DNA of 64,000 bases, taken from contig NC_089430.1 in the NCBI RefSeq assembly GCF_026210795.1, forward strand, positions 4,464,001 to 4,528,000, read 5' to 3'. Both the position numbers and the translations under genes were made by a program. Shown here in pieces: positions 11,342 through 24,560 of the stretch. The stretch's first letter is position 1; each line of letters opens with the position of its first letter. Origin of the DNA: Rhizophagus irregularis (taxonomy: Eukaryota > Glomeromycota > Glomeromycetes > Glomerales > Glomeraceae). The notes below the pieces were generated by a model. That model had not been told where the DNA came from, did no database searches, and was given only the letters and a program-made list of their open reading frames with translations.

Positions 11342-11720
11342 AGGAAGAATTCACGACTTTCCTGCGGACCCTTGCTTTGAAAGTTAAGATTTCCAGGATA
11401 ACTGCTTGTGGATTGTATGACTTGTGTCATTGAGAGCAATTGAATATTAGAAGTGCTAGTTTTAGTTGGTTAATAAAAGATGCTTTACTAGTAGCTCAAC
11501 GGGTGGTACAGTATTTTGACTCGGATTTTTGACGTACGGTGTACTGCACATAAAGTTAGTCTAGGTAGATCCTTTTAGCCAACACAAATTTTAGTTAATA
11601 TAAATTTTGTTTGTGATTTAGTTATGTATTATGTATTAGTTAGGTATTTTATTATGTACATTTTTATCCTCTTTTTTTATTTTTTTTTATTGTTAAACAC
11701 CAGGACCCAAAAGGAACCAA
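11342..11720. repeat. possible tRNA-related SINE or LINE tail
   Basis: Less A+T-rich than its surroundings. It contains TAGTAGCTCAACGGGTGG near 11489, which resembles a Pol III A box. No convincing B box follows, and the 3' end runs into T-rich sequence and CACCAGGACCCAAAAGG. It begins exactly where the kinase duplication ends. Weak call. Confidence 0.25.
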
Positions 11721-13840
11721 TCAAATTAGCATCACATTAATACAAATCGATGGTGGTTGCTAACTGATGACGCTAGAGTTTACTTTATAATTTAATAATT
11801 CCAAATCAAGAATTAACTTGATAAAAATAGGAAAGTTTAATTTATTATACTAATTTCCGGAAAAAATTATCCAAAATGCACAACTCGAAATATAAACCAC
11901 ACAATACAAATTAATTTTATAAGCAACAGCGTAGCATGAATAGTGTTTGAGCGACTTTCTGTGATGTGAGAAGATTAATTACAAAATAGACAATATTCAT
12001 AATAAATTTTCATTATTTTCAAATAATTTTTTTTTTTTCTGTCGGGTAAATCTAGAAATCATTTAAGTTATTAGCAATAATTACATTACAGTATTAAAGT
12101 TTTACTCATGTAAATATTACACTTTATAATACATTAAAATGTTTGTTGAATGACACAACATTTTTATTAAACTCATTTTAATTTCTATGAAAAACTAACT
12201 CCAAAAAATGTTCTAATAAATGAAATAGATAAATTTTAGGCTTCTCACGATTTTCTTTTTTTTTTAGTTAAGAATATCAAGATTTTGACATTCGGTTTAT
12301 TATTTAAGAATATCATTAAGTTATCAAAAGCTCAAATAAATCATGAGATGTGTATCATAAATGTAACATTGAGTTAATTAAATTTTAAAGCTAAAAACTC
12401 ATTGGAACTATTTCGTTTCGATTATGATTTTTGTTATTCAAATGACATATTAATCAACCCACCAAAATACATTAATTAATATCAATAAAATTTTGACATA
12501 AACTATTGACTCCAATACTTTAAATTCAATTTCGTTATTTCTTTTGAGTTCTTTAATGATGTTAAACATATGGTTTTTGTAACCGGTTATTATTAAAAAA
12601 AATATTTCAGAAATTTTTTGGACCGATTTTTGATTTTACTTATGAGAGATTAATATATACTGTTACCGTATTAAACTATTAATAAATAAATAAAAAATAT
12701 AGAATAAGCTGTGGAAACACGTAACTATGATTACATTTCTTTGGGCCGTATTATATAATTATATGCTGAATGAGATCAGAATTATGATCTTAACTAACCG
12801 ACTTTTAAGATGCCTTAACCGGTTTAACCAGTTATACATTAACCCTAGCGCCTGCGTCATGCTAAAAAGAATAAAGCTCATTCATAGTATACCATGTCAT
12901 GTGATTTTAATCATATTATCTTCAATTTTCATAATTGATGTTTGAGGTTGCAATCATTTTTTTAAAATCCGGAGCTTAATTTGAAATAATCGATGTCAAA
13001 CTTTGATTTTTTTAACCTTTTATCAGTTAAATTACTGACGACCAGAGAACAAAACTTTTTTCATTTTTAATAGATAACCACCTTGATTTATCGAAGAAAA
13101 GGTATTTTATTGAAAACTACCTAACCATATAATCAAAGATGAATTAATCGCATGAACTCGCCGTCTTGTCATAATAAAATATATTAGATTTATAATTTTC
13201 AAAATATTTATCTGTATAATATATATGTTATGATAAAACCCTTAAATGATTTTAATGATTTTGAAAAATCCGTCAAAATCTTGGATTTTTTTAAATAAAG
13301 ATTATTAAAGTCATTTGCCCATTTACTTTTTTTTTAAAAAAAAAAGTATTAGAAAATAAGGTAAAGCAGATTCCTTTATCTGGTATACAATAGAATAAAG
13401 AAGGTAAAGGACATAAACCAATATGATTCATAAAATTATATAGTTAATTATCAAAAATTAAATGGATTAGTACGAGTATTTAGAGTAATAATCAAAATTT
13501 ACCATCATTTATATCCAAAAAGCAATATAAATTCCTAATTTGATTTGAATGAATAATAATTTTAAAATCGTCAACTTTTGTACAAATAAATTTTTCATTA
13601 CTAAAAATTCTAATATTTCTTAATTTTAAACTAAAATTAAATAAAATTTTATTAATTTATTATAGTTTATTCTCGATTATTTTTAAAAATAATTTTATTA
13701 TATTTATTATCTTATTCTCCTTATTCCCATTTTTTGAAAAACCATATTCCGAAATATAATTATTTTTATTTTTCATATCGGTTATCGATTACTAAAAATA
13801 AATATCAACTATTAACAAAATTTAATAATCACATAATCAA
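11721..13840. other. intergenic, no gene seen
   Basis: Long A+T-rich stretch. There is one CCTAGCGCCTGCGTCATG fragment near 12843 that resembles the terminal sequence of the MULE-like miniature elements (compare 14771 and 29239). No supported coding frame. Confidence 0.4.
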
Positions 13841-13849
13841 ATAATTATC

Positions 13850-14045
13850 ACTTACCATAAGTATACTAATTTTAACATGTTGAACAGTATCATCTAATTT
13901 AAGTTGACCCTCGTCTATATCTTCAACATTCCAAGGTTTACCGTTATGTGGTTTATCAATATTTTATCACCGTCGATTTTATCAACGTTTTTACCAACAT
14001 CGATATTTACGGAAATGTCTATTTGATAATTACTTATAAATTTAA
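13850..14045 (-). pseudogene. unrecognised coding relic
   Basis: On the minus strand an open stretch reads GKPWNVEDIDEGQLKLDD then TVQHVKISIL and ends at a GTAAGT donor. The upstream part (IDISVNIDVGKNVDKIDGD) is in another frame, so one indel separates them. Composition and codon use look coding, but no neighbouring exons are visible and I do not recognise the family. Confidence 0.3.
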
Positions 14046-15172
14046 TACAAAATAAACTATCGTGTAAATATGGCTGTATGTAAAATTTCGCCCCTTGTAT
14101 AAAAAAAAAATTTATTTTATTATGAAAAAGTTAATCGAAAATTTCTCAACGTGAAAAAAAAAAAAAATTTTTTCATTATGAAAAGTTAATCAAATAATGG
14201 ACGTACATAATTGTATTTTTTTTGTTGTGGTGAATTAATTTTTGTGCATCAAATAATAAGGGGACAATTTTTACAAATCTAGTATTATTATTTACAAAAA
14301 TTAAATAAATTTACAAGTTTAGTTGAGTTGTGATTTTTTTTATTTTTCGCAAAGATGTAAGTAAGTATTTTATTGTAGTTTTAAGATAAAAAAGATAAAT
14401 AAACATGGTTTTTCCTAAAATTAATGTTTGTACCGTTTTTTTTTAAAAAAAAAAATTTTTTAATCTTTTCGTCGTGCACAAAAATTGATTGTCGTGTCGT
14501 TCCCATTTGAGAGATTATGTGTTGAGCTTTTGTTATCCAAAAAAGTTTTTTTGCAAACTTTGAATGGTATTGAAACGAATCTTCTGAGTAAAGATCATGG
14601 CTACCCTGACTTGTAGTTAAAAAATGTTGTTAGCATAGTGAGTATAACGATGATAATTTTAATACAAAAATGGTAAGATTGTCTTTTAATTGCTTTTTTA
14701 TAACTTTTCTGTTGATTTTTTTTCGTTTATATTAAAATAACATAACATGACATTGATGTAGTAACAACCCTAGCGTCGCCTGCAAAAAAAATAATAGTCG
14801 GACGGTTACATGTGACTTTGGAAAAATTATAACAAATATTTTATGGTGAATTTGGCGATACCAATAACTCGAAATAATTTAAAAATATAATTCCAATTAA
14901 TTAATTAATTATGAATTAAGAATTCCAACAACTTTCAAACTTTCAAGTAAAGATAAATGATCAATCATATAAGTCTAGTTTAATCAATTAAATTAGAATA
15001 CAATTATTATCATTAACTACTACTTATCAATTAACTATAAATTAAAAAAAGCAAAATTTTCAATTTAATTAAATAAAAAATTTTAGTTACTAAAAACTTA
15101 TAAAGTCCCATCCCTATTCACTACTAATATGTTTAATAAATCTAAATATATTTCTAAAAGATTTTTTTTTTT
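14046..15172. other. intergenic, no gene seen
   Basis: A+T-rich. Near 14765-14840 CAACCCTAGCGTCGCCTG ... GTTACATGTGACTTTGG resembles half of the MULE-type miniature element found at 29.2 kb. Otherwise nothing callable. Confidence 0.4.
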
Positions 15173-17361
15173 CTATCTGATTTTATTAATATCTCTTCTA
15201 ATTTCATTAATTATAACAGGATTAAACATTCTTTCCCGATTATGAAATGGTGTCGTAGGATTTCTCTTCTTTTGATAATCATTTTTAAAACATAAAGATG
15301 AAGCATCATTTGGTATAGTTTCATTCATTAAAATACTAGGTAGTTCTACTAATTGAAGAACCATACCAAGTTCTACATGCCATTCAATATGACAATGAAA
15401 AGCCCAAATACCAGGATTATCAGCGATGAAACGTATAACCAAATATCCAAAACCAGGAACGGTCACATTATCACGAATTACAGGATTTTTCTTATCATAT
15501 TTTTTTTCATCAGGATATTCATTTTTTTCACCAACAAACATTACGCCAAAAACGTGTCCGTGCATATGAAATGGATGTTCATCAGTATTATTATTCCATA
15601 AAGCAATTTCTACTATACCATTTTTATTATCAAAAATTAATGAATTTTGTTCTTTTGGTAATTCATCTGGTGGGATATGTCTTATAATTTTATTTATGGT
15701 TGGATCATTAAATTGTGGTATGAATGAACTATTATTCATTACAGCTTTTACTATTCCATCACCTTCTCTTTGAAATTTAACGGTAATATTGAAAAAATCA
15801 CTAACATTTCCATCATATTTTGTAACGGGTTGAAGAGTTTTCAAATGTTTTGGATCAGGATCACGACAAATTTTGAAATTTTCGGGAAATTCTTTTGATT
15901 TAGGTTTATCATTTTTTGATCCTTCATATTTAAGAATACCAAGACCATTCCAATCAATAGAAGAATTAAAATTAATTGTCGCATTATTAATTAGGACACA
16001 TCTTTTATCAATAGTTGCACGAATCCAATACTTTCCAATCGGTTGATCAGCATTAACAATTACAGAATAACGTTGTCCAACATTAATAGGTAATTTTTCA
16101 ATAATAGTTGGTTTAATATATATACCTTCTGATTCAATAAGTTTTAATTTATGTTCATCAATAGAGAATATGAAGAAAGCATCTGCTGCAGAATTGATTA
16201 TACGAAATCTATATTTTTTATTCTTTTTAACATTATAAACTGCCAATGGAGCATTTGGTTTGCATTTAGATCCATCTGGAGCCCCATTACAGTTATATCT
16301 ACCACGACCGCTCAAAAGTGGTGAATCAGGAACGGGTCGTTTACCAGTATAAGTTGGAGATATGAAATTTGGTAAGATTTCACCAGTTGTTCTTTATAAT
16401 TAATAAGTCAATCTTTTAATTAAATTATTTTTAATAAAATTTTCGAATTTTATAATTATGTATAATTCTTTTACCTATGATGCCAGTCAGATAATGTAAT
16501 GACATATTCATAATCATATTCTTTTAAATATGGATCATCTGGATCGTGGACACTTTTATTTATTAAATATACAATTAGCAATGTAGATGTATATAAAATT
16601 ATTATATTACTTATAATACTTAATTTACATTAATGCTCCTCGTAAACCATCAGCGTATTGTGCCATAAAATGAGAATGATACCAAAAGGTACCGTGTTGG
16701 TCTCCAGTAGTAAAATTGTAAATAAATGAAACATCATTTGGAATTGGACATTGAGTCTAATATTATTATTGAATAAAGTTCATTTTTGATTAAGGTATAA
16801 AAAAAAACAAGCATTAAAAAAAAAATAATCGTAAATTTACTTACTTGTCCTGGAACTCCATCGTACCAATTTGTACCATGTTGGAACACACCATGCCAAT
16901 GGACGGCTAAAAATTAAAAAGAAGTAAAATGAATCTAATATTTAAAAGTTTTTTTTTAAAAAAAAAAAAATTTAAATACCTGCTGGATCACCAAATTTGT
17001 TTTCAACATTTATGATCATCCTATCTCCTTTATTTGCACGAATAATTGGAGCAGGATATTGACCATTTACACTCCAAACAGTTCTTTCAAAACCATCAGG
17101 AGATAATTTAACTTTTTTTAATGTCAATTGATAATAACGAGTTACTGGTTTATTAGTAAAAGGTAAATGTACAAAAGGTTTAAAATAATCGGTTTGAATA
17201 ATTTTAAACGGTTCATGACGCTTTTGAATTTCATTAGTATAGGCTCTCAAATGAAGATGTTCATCATTATCAACATTATGAATTCTTGCTGGAATGGCCG
17301 ATGAACAAATTACAAATAATGAGATAAAAAGGATCGAAACCTTCTTGAGATTTAATTTCAT
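15173..17361 (-). CDS. secreted multicopper oxidase (laccase/ferroxidase type)
   Basis: Five exons on the minus strand: 16980-17361, 16845-16906, 16629-16756, 16475-16552 and 15173-16391; 1869 nt, 622 aa, every junction GT...AG and in frame. The start at 17361 gives a signal peptide ([20 protein letters not shown]). All four copper motifs are intact: HWHGVFQHG in exon 2, WYHSHF in exon 3, [11 protein letters not shown] and [12 protein letters not shown] in exon 5, the last with the type 1 cysteine and an axial methionine. The three cupredoxin domains run in the usual order. Such enzymes oxidise phenolics or Fe(II) and reduce O2 to water, outside the cell or in the wall. Laccase versus ferroxidase cannot be settled by eye. 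It is the functional counterpart of the degenerate paralogue at 31.6-34.4 kb. Confidence 0.93.
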
Positions 17362-18480
17362 TATTTTATAATACATAATAATATTATTTACGTACGTTAC
17401 TTTTGACAAAAAAAAAATCAAAAGGTAAGGGACGAAAAATGGATTATTCTTAATGTCTTTATATATTTATTTTTTTCAAGAATTACAATTGTTTAAATTT
17501 CCATTTTTGTTTAGTCGCTTATTACGTATGTTACATATTTCTTCGAATTTATAGCAAAAAAAAATGGGTCATTTTAATTCCGAAATTAGTTAAATTCGAA
17601 AGAATCAATTTTTTAAATTGGTATAATTTATTTGATGTATCGACAATTTAATGTACAATGTTTCTTTTAGTCATATGTTATGAAAAAGGAAAAGGAACAG
17701 AAAAGAATTTAGAAAAAACCTTTTATTGGTAATGTGTTGAATGTAATCGGTGTATATAAAAATTTTACTAAACTAAAAACAAAAAACTTTAATGAAAATA
17801 CATGCCCAATAATTATCGGTTCCGAATATTACTGATCATCGATTCTATCCCATTATATCTTAGAATGACGATCAATGACGATCAAAAAAAGAAAAAAATT
17901 TTTTGTGTAAAAATGAATTGAATGTATGTTGCCAATTTATTAAAAAATAAAAAAAAACGAAAAAGAATGAAAAACAGTACGATAAACAGTACGAAAACTG
18001 TAGTTAATCAAGTTTGAGAAATAGTTGATTTTTTTTTTGTAATTGTAACGATTACTGATTAAAAAAAAAAGATTATATTAAATTTTTAGCCATAAAGTTT
18101 GATAAAAAGTTTAAAATCGTGATTTGGTTAATACCTTTTTTGTATATATATAAAGAAACAAAGATAATAAATGATGTCAATACAAAAAAATTTTATTCTT
18201 TTTTTTATATCTGGTACGATATGATGATTTGATACTGCCCATCCGGATATCCGTTATCCGTTTATCCGGATATCCAGCTAATTTATCCGGATATTACCCG
18301 AATATTCGTATATTTTGCAGGTTAATTCAGGCCAAATTTATAATTCCGACCAGGATTACGCCTTGGTAAGATGATCTAAAAATTCTATAAATCAAAAAAA
18401 AGTTTTACTTGCATTGAAGAAAAAAAAATAACTGAATTCTTTGTTCCAAACATTAGTATTTATCCTTTCATTGATATTTT
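17362..18480. other. intergenic, promoter side of the oxidase; short palindromic repeats
   Basis: A+T-rich. At 18236-18300 there are several CCGGATATCCG-like palindromes in a row, followed by GGCCAAATTTATAATTCCG, which echoes the dispersed repeat at 6.3 and 21.9 kb. No gene. Confidence 0.4.
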
Positions 18481-18489
18481 CATTAATGA

Positions 18490-18682
18490 CTACACTAACG
18501 AAACCTGACAAAAATGTCACAAATTGGCCGGCATTAAGAAATTAAGAAATTAACTATGTGTCAAATAATTATTTATTTATTTATTTATTTTATGTGAAGC
18601 AATGATTTCACACCTCGAAAAGTGTGGCGTATGTGACAAAACAGTCACGTGATTTTTCGTGAGGTACGAGGTACGCTAGGTA
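18490..18682. mobile_element. decayed MULE-type miniature element
   Basis: It contains ACCTGACAAAAATGTCAC, TTGGCCGGCATTA, GTCACGTGATTTTTCGTGA and GTACGCTAGG in the same order as the intact element at 29233-29475, but both termini have diverged. It sits at the outer edge of the left inverted-duplication arm; the intact copy sits at the outer edge of the right arm. Confidence 0.6.
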
Positions 18683-19252
18683 AATCAATTTAGAAATTTT
18701 ATTCATTACATAGAAAATGTTCATATAAAGTCATACATGCATCCTTATTTACAATATATTTTTCAGTCGATCTTTTTGGGATACTTTATTACTCACATGA
18801 TATTCATTATACCTTAAAAATTTTAAAAATGACTCTGTTTTTCATTCTTCCTCATTGTTACACCAATATCTAATGGTAGACATGTTCTAGATTAATAAAG
18901 AAAAATGTATAAATTACGATATATTGCAAATCATATTATAATATCAATAAGTGACATATTTATTAATTTTTTTTTCTTTTTTTGGTAAAAATAATTGATA
19001 CTATATGAATAATTCGTTTATCATATCTAAATCGGGCTACTTCTTGTAATATTGACACAAAATTATTGAAAAAAATGCAATATTAACAAAGTAGATGTAA
19101 TATAAATGCGAGATAATGTAAGAGCAAATTTTTTTATTTAAAAACCCACATATACATTAAATTTCCGAAAAACATAATTAATACATATTACTTTCTGCCA
19201 TAAAAGCATAATTAATTCATATTATTTACTTTTTGTTATTTTAATAATCAAC

Positions 19253-21445
19253 ATGAGCACATCTGAGTTGAAATACTTTGGTCAAGACAGTAAGTCTTGA
19301 ATTTGGCTTGTAATCTTCTTATTTAATTTATTTGTCAATCTTTAAATTATTTACTAATCTTTAAATTCAGTTCTCATTGCTTATTTAAAAGAAAGAAAAA
19401 ATAAATCCTACTGTGGATTTTTATATTTACATCATGATGACATGATTACTTTCTCATCATCATTCTCAAACTGGAAAAAGATGGATGATTATTGGTCATC
19501 CAAATTTTTAAGAGAAGCAGAAAGCCTTGGGCTGGATTTAAGTGAAAAGGTGCATGTATTTTATTTTGCAAAGTGAGGGTAACTCCATGATAATATATTT
19601 GATTTGGAGAATTACTGTCTTGTTTGCTTGGTAACACGCCATAGCCTTCATTTCAGGTGTCCGTTCAGTAAAGGTCTATTAGTTCCAGAAGAGGAACTGA
19701 CTATGTACCTTTCTTTATCATAAATGAAATGTTGTCACACTGCTAATATCTTATTTCTTGCAATAGGTAAAATCAGAGCATTTAGAAAAATGGGTGAAAA
19801 TATACTGGGAAGGAATTTTTAAAGAACATAAAATGGTGAATATAATATTACAAATTCTTGCACTATTGACTAGTATGGGAAATTGATTATAAACATTCAC
19901 TAAGCCATTTGATATATTTAATAACTTATAGATATCTAGTCCAATTTCTAATACATCTAGTCCAGCTTCTACTAGTAAAGTCACTTCTAACACGTCTAGT
20001 CCAGCTTCTAGTACTAGTAAAGTCCATAATTTAAGAAAGAGGCAAATCATAGATTATAATGAAAATCAGATGGCAAAAAAAAATGTAAATATTTATAAAT
20101 GTTTTTGCAAACAAAATTTATGAAAAGCTTTTACAATTAATATCTTTTTATTTTTTAATAATTTTTAATTCAGATAAGAAGACAATTCATCCAAACTGCA
20201 AATGATAAAGTCATCCAGCCCATTCAATCTAAAGCTGTCCAATCCACTCTATATGCAAATGATGAAGAGTTTATCTATAATAATGAAAATGAGAATGAGC
20301 AAGAAATTGATAACTTAACCAATTTTGATCTTATTTATCATAGCTTAGATCCAGCAAAAATGTGGACTCTTAAATCTTCTGGTCGCATTGTTGAAAAAGT
20401 AATTTATGAATATGCACAAAATTTACCATATGAATCATATTTACATTCATTTATTATTAATGACGTTGATAAAGAAGCAGAATCTTTATTTCAAAAAGAA
20501 GAGTGGGAGGAAATATTTTCTTTTAACTTGCAAAAAGTACCAAAAATTGATAAATCACTTACTGATCTTATGAAAAATTATTCTATTACTGACTTATCCT
20601 CATTTCAAAAAATCATTTTTGAACCTTTTTTACCTGCTGATACCTTATATTCCAATAAGGAACATTTTGATTTAAATTATATTCATCTTGCATACAGTAT
20701 AATACACACACTTTGGGAAAATGAAGATTTCACTTTAGATTCATCAAGATTAGAAGGATGGTATCAACATAATATATGGTGTCCCATAATTGATCCTGCA
20801 TTTCGTAATTCAAAGATCAATTTGGTACGAGGAGAAGGTATGAGTACAGCATCTAGTGATAGAAAAAATAATAAAAGTTGTAATGCAGATCGAAAAAAAA
20901 TTGGTAGAAAAGGTGATGGAATTTTTAGATTAAAGGGGGATAGATTAGAAATTGGTGGAATTGAAGCTGGAAGAAAATGGGAGGGAAAAAATGGAAGAAA
21001 ATACCTTCGAGATAGTTTGAAATTAAGTAAAATGCTTAGGGATATGCTGGTACAACTTATAAAAGAATGTAATGGTGATGAACAAATTATTAGAAAATTA
21101 CAAACTGTTGGAATGTTGCATAGTGCTAACCGATTTCAACTTCTTACCATGGATATTCCAAATGGATATATATGTCGAATTAAACGTTTTGACATTCAGG
21201 AAGTTGCTGGACAGATAAATAACCCTCCATTAGCATTTGTAATAAAAGATATATTAAGGGCAAAGGCAATTATGACACGAACATTAGAATTAGTGCAAGA
21301 AAAGAAATCCAATCTTGATGATCTTGATGACTTTGATGATGATGGAAAAGAAGTTATTAGATCAGAACAATGTACAACTCATCAAGCAATTACTTTAAGT
21401 GAAACTCACAAAACTCCATCACGAATTTTCAAGCAATCACTTTAA
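19253..21445 (+). CDS. lineage-expanded protein of unknown function, possible PD-(D/E)XK-like core (copy 1)
   Basis: Five exons: 19253-19289, 19371-19549, 19767-19835, 19932-20084 and 20174-21445; 1710 nt, 569 aa, exact frame. Exon 4 encodes a Ser/Thr-rich tandem repeat (NTSSPAS and TSKV units). Exon 5 begins IRRQFIQTAND, then an acidic/Asn stretch, then a large globular region (MWTLKSSGRIVEKVIYEYAQ). Near its C-terminal half lies GRKGDGIFR ... EIGGIEAGRKWEG; an Asp and a Glu about 15 residues apart beside hydrophobic strands recall a restriction-endonuclease fold, but the usual lysine after the Glu is not present. There is no signal peptide or membrane segment. I do not recognise a named family; similar proteins are, as far as I recall, numerous in Rhizophagus. 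The paralogue is at 26454-28522. Confidence 0.8.
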
Positions 21446-21789
21446 GTAAAACTTACAAACTCCATTTAGATAATTTAAGAGTAGATCTTAGCTATTTTTT
21501 GTTTACAAAAAATTAATATAGCTTTCATATTTAAATCATTAAAAATTTAATATAGTATATGAATGCTCATTTTCTATGTTAATATTGATTTTAATATCAT
21601 TAACAACAAATTTATTTCTATAATGTGAATTAATATATATTTTTTCACAAAAATATTGCAGTATAAATAATGGTGATTCTTAAATTAGTTACATTTTATT
21701 GCAATCATTTATATTACCTGATAAGTTATTTACAATTATTTATATTCAGTTGCCTAGTTATTTACAATATATTTTTGAGGTTGGCATTT

Positions 21790-22005
21790 ACTCATATTTT
21801 ATAACTCAGCACAGCCCACACTTGAAAATTAACCTTAAAAGTCTAGCCTAACACAGATACAGACTAAAAAATTGTCCAGCTTAATTTTGGCCAGAATTAT
21901 CTTGATCTACTGAAAAATTATGTGCCGATCCAGACCTGGCAGATGAATTTTGAAAGAAAATTTACCAGGATTTGAGTAAGTCAGATCTCACTTTCTAAGA
22001 GCATT
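21790..22005. repeat. dispersed repeat, second copy of the 6.3-kb type
   Basis: TTAATTTTGGCCAGAATTA ... AAAAATTATGTGCCGATCC ... CCTGGCAGATGAATTTTGA matches the core of the 6260-6775 repeat. The G+C-rich ends are worn. Confidence 0.5.
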
Positions 22006-23680
22006 TTAAGCCACTCTTTTGTATTCAGAATCAAAGGTTAAATTTTTAGAATTGTACAGTATGTCAATAGTGATATAATTTCTGATATATTCCATCAAAA
22101 TTATAAGAATTTTGGGTTAATGTATATCAGAAAATTGTACATAAAAATGATAAAATTTAAGTTTTACTTCAGCTTCAGCAATAAACTATATGTGACTATT
22201 CATTTTTTTAACTATATTATTAATGATGCATTTTTTTAACTATATTCATCTTTTTTAGCTATTTTTAAATGATATATTATCAATATAAAGTATAAACTGA
22301 AATTATATCACTAGTAAAAATTAATCTACTTTTATAATATATCAGAAATATTTTTATATTACAATTTTTTGTAAAATACTTGTTACTAAAGTTTTGCATA
22401 TCAAAAGGTATCCAAACTAAAAGTGAAATATCAAAACATTAGTATTTTTTTCTCTCATTTAACCATAAAGGAAACTCTTAGTTACACTGTAAGTAACGTA
22501 AATAGAGTGCAAAACTGAAATGCTGCGCCATCATTCTCTACTTCTTATATATTGATACTTTTTTTTTATATATATTTGAATTAAATTTTTTTTATTTACA
22601 AATTTGATAGGCTGGATTACATCTTCCACAGTTCCACGTGAAATGTAACAACGTGATAAATAATAATATTTTGTTAAAATAAAAAATTAAATAAAAAATT
22701 TAAAATGCTATATGCTAAGAAAAATTTGAAAGAATCTACTAAGAAAGACACAACAAAAAGAAAATAAATAAAACATTAGCTAAATTAAAATAAAAAAATG
22801 AGTGTTAAGGAAATCCAAAAAAAACCCTAAAACTAGCCATCCTAAAGATAAAAAGAAAATTAAATGTTTTGTTGAAATAAAAAAAATTAAAAGATTCTTA
22901 TGGGAAAGCTGAGTGCCAGAAAACCTGAAAGAATCTAAAAAATTAGCTGTTTGAAATCTCATGTATCCAAAGGCTTAGCTATCTAAAGAAAAAACGAAAA
23001 TTAAAGAAGCATTTGGTACATCTAGTATTTTGGAAAACTTAGAATGTTGATCCTGCTATTCATGTAAGGCTTTACTAAATGGGGCCTTAAAAAGGTTGGC
23101 AGGAAGTAAGTTGGTAGTGTGTTGGTTTAGAAAAGAGTAGTCTAGTTTTAGTTATTTCTTCATAGAGCTAGGGTATAGACTGATAAAAAATAAAAAAAAA
23201 ATAGTAAAGTAGCAGACTAGCAGGTGATATAGACAAAACTGTATAATTTAATAGTAATTATAGGACATATAGATTCCCATCTCTTTTTAATTACATCAAT
23301 AGTGTAATATAATTTAAATGTAATGTTACAGTATTTGGTTTTGAGTTGCATAAACAAACATATTGCAGCAAACAAAGCTTTTCAGATTTTAAAGGACAAT
23401 TTAGGGTTAACAAATGAATTATATAACTTAAAATTGTTCATCATCCCAGTAAAAAGTCATTGTATAAAATTTATATAGTTTTTGTTTAGTTTTTGTAATA
23501 ATTGTCTAACTTTCGTTTAGTATTTGTTAAATTTAAATACTTTTTGTTTTTTTTGTAAAATTAAACGTATAATTATTGTAAGATTTATTAAAATTTATGA
23601 CATTTAATAAATGAAAATTGTATGGTTTATTTTAGCATTAGAAATTTGTGCTTTATTTCTGAAATTCGGTAAACTTGGAA
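22006..23680. other. spacer of the inverted duplication, no gene seen
   Basis: A+T-rich, with no supported coding frame. A short frame at 22780-22962 on the minus strand is low-complexity Phe/Leu-rich sequence and was not accepted. Confidence 0.4.
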
Positions 23681-23689
23681 TACTTAGCT

Positions 23690-24560
23690 TACTTTTAATA
23701 AATTTTTTTACACATCTTCTTTTGATATATTTTATTACACATCTTAATTATTAATTCAATTATCCTTACTTTATGCATCTTCTTTCTTATATATCTTTCT
23801 CTTTCTATTTTATGCATCTTATTCTTCTCTTTTTTACATGTTTCTATCTTTTATAAGTATGTATCCTCCCTTTTTTACATATCTTGTTTACACGGCTTAA
23901 TTTATTCCTCCTATTTTTACGCATCTTGATATTTTCCTCTCTTTTCTGCGCGTCTTGATTTTATTCTTCCCTTTTTTCAGTTTTACTTGATTTATTCCTC
24001 TCTTTTTTTACACATTTTTCTTTTTACGTATCTTAATTTTATTATTTTATTTACACATTTATTTATTCTCTTTTTACGCGTTTTGATTTTATTTTACATT
24101 TGAATTTTTCCTCTCTTCTTGTTTTGTTATTTCCTTTTTATACATTCCTCTTTTTACGCGTCTTAATTTTATGTTACACTTGATTTTTTCCTCTCTTCTT
24201 GATTTTTTACGCGTCTTGATTTTATTTTACATTTTATTTTTCTTTTCTTGGTTCCATTCTTTCCTTTTTACACATCTCTCTTTTACGCGTCTTAATTTTA
24301 TTTTACACTTGATTCCTCTCTTCTTGATTTTATTCCCCTTTTTTTACGCGTCTTGATTTTATTTTACATTTGATTTTTTCCTTTCTTTTTGATTTTATTA
24401 TTTCCTTTTTACACATTTCTCTTTTTACGTGTCTTAATTTTGTTTTACACTTGATTTTTCCTCTCTTCTTGACTTTATTTCCCTTTTTTACGCGTCTTGA
24501 TTTTATTCCTCATTTTATCTATATTTTTTTTATATATTTTACATACCTATTTTTTTTATG
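23690..24560. repeat. T-rich imperfect minisatellite with repeated ACGCGT
   Basis: The unit is roughly TTTTTACGCGTCTTGATTTT followed by ATTTTACA and a CCTCTCTTCTTG block. Exact ACGCGT occurs at 24076, 24156, 24209, 24285, 24346 and 24490, with variants (ACGTGT, ACGCAT, GCGCGT) at other unit positions. Spacing is 53-80 bases, except for a longer gap spanned by the ACGTGT variant. The plus strand is almost pure pyrimidine with T in excess. Frames through it encode only Phe/Leu/Ser repeats. Confidence 0.75.

Larger units (their letters stand above)
18490..21720. repeat. left arm of an inverted segmental duplication
   Basis: This segment matches 26210-29475 in reverse complement: the flanking miniature element, about 0.7 kb of upstream sequence (for example the AACATGTTCTAGATTAAT-like and TAAGAGCAAATTTTT tracts), all five exons and four introns of the gene, and a few hundred bases of 3' flank. 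Similarity is high in coding exons and lower in flanks. Confidence 0.8.

Noticed and set aside
11480-11560. Functional tRNA gene
   Set aside because: An A-box-like GTAGCTCAACGGG is present, but there is no B box or cloverleaf; at most a tRNA-derived repeat.
12727-12945. 72-codon plus-strand open frame
   Set aside because: It has a random-looking composition, no relatives and no splice sites, in a long gene-free stretch.
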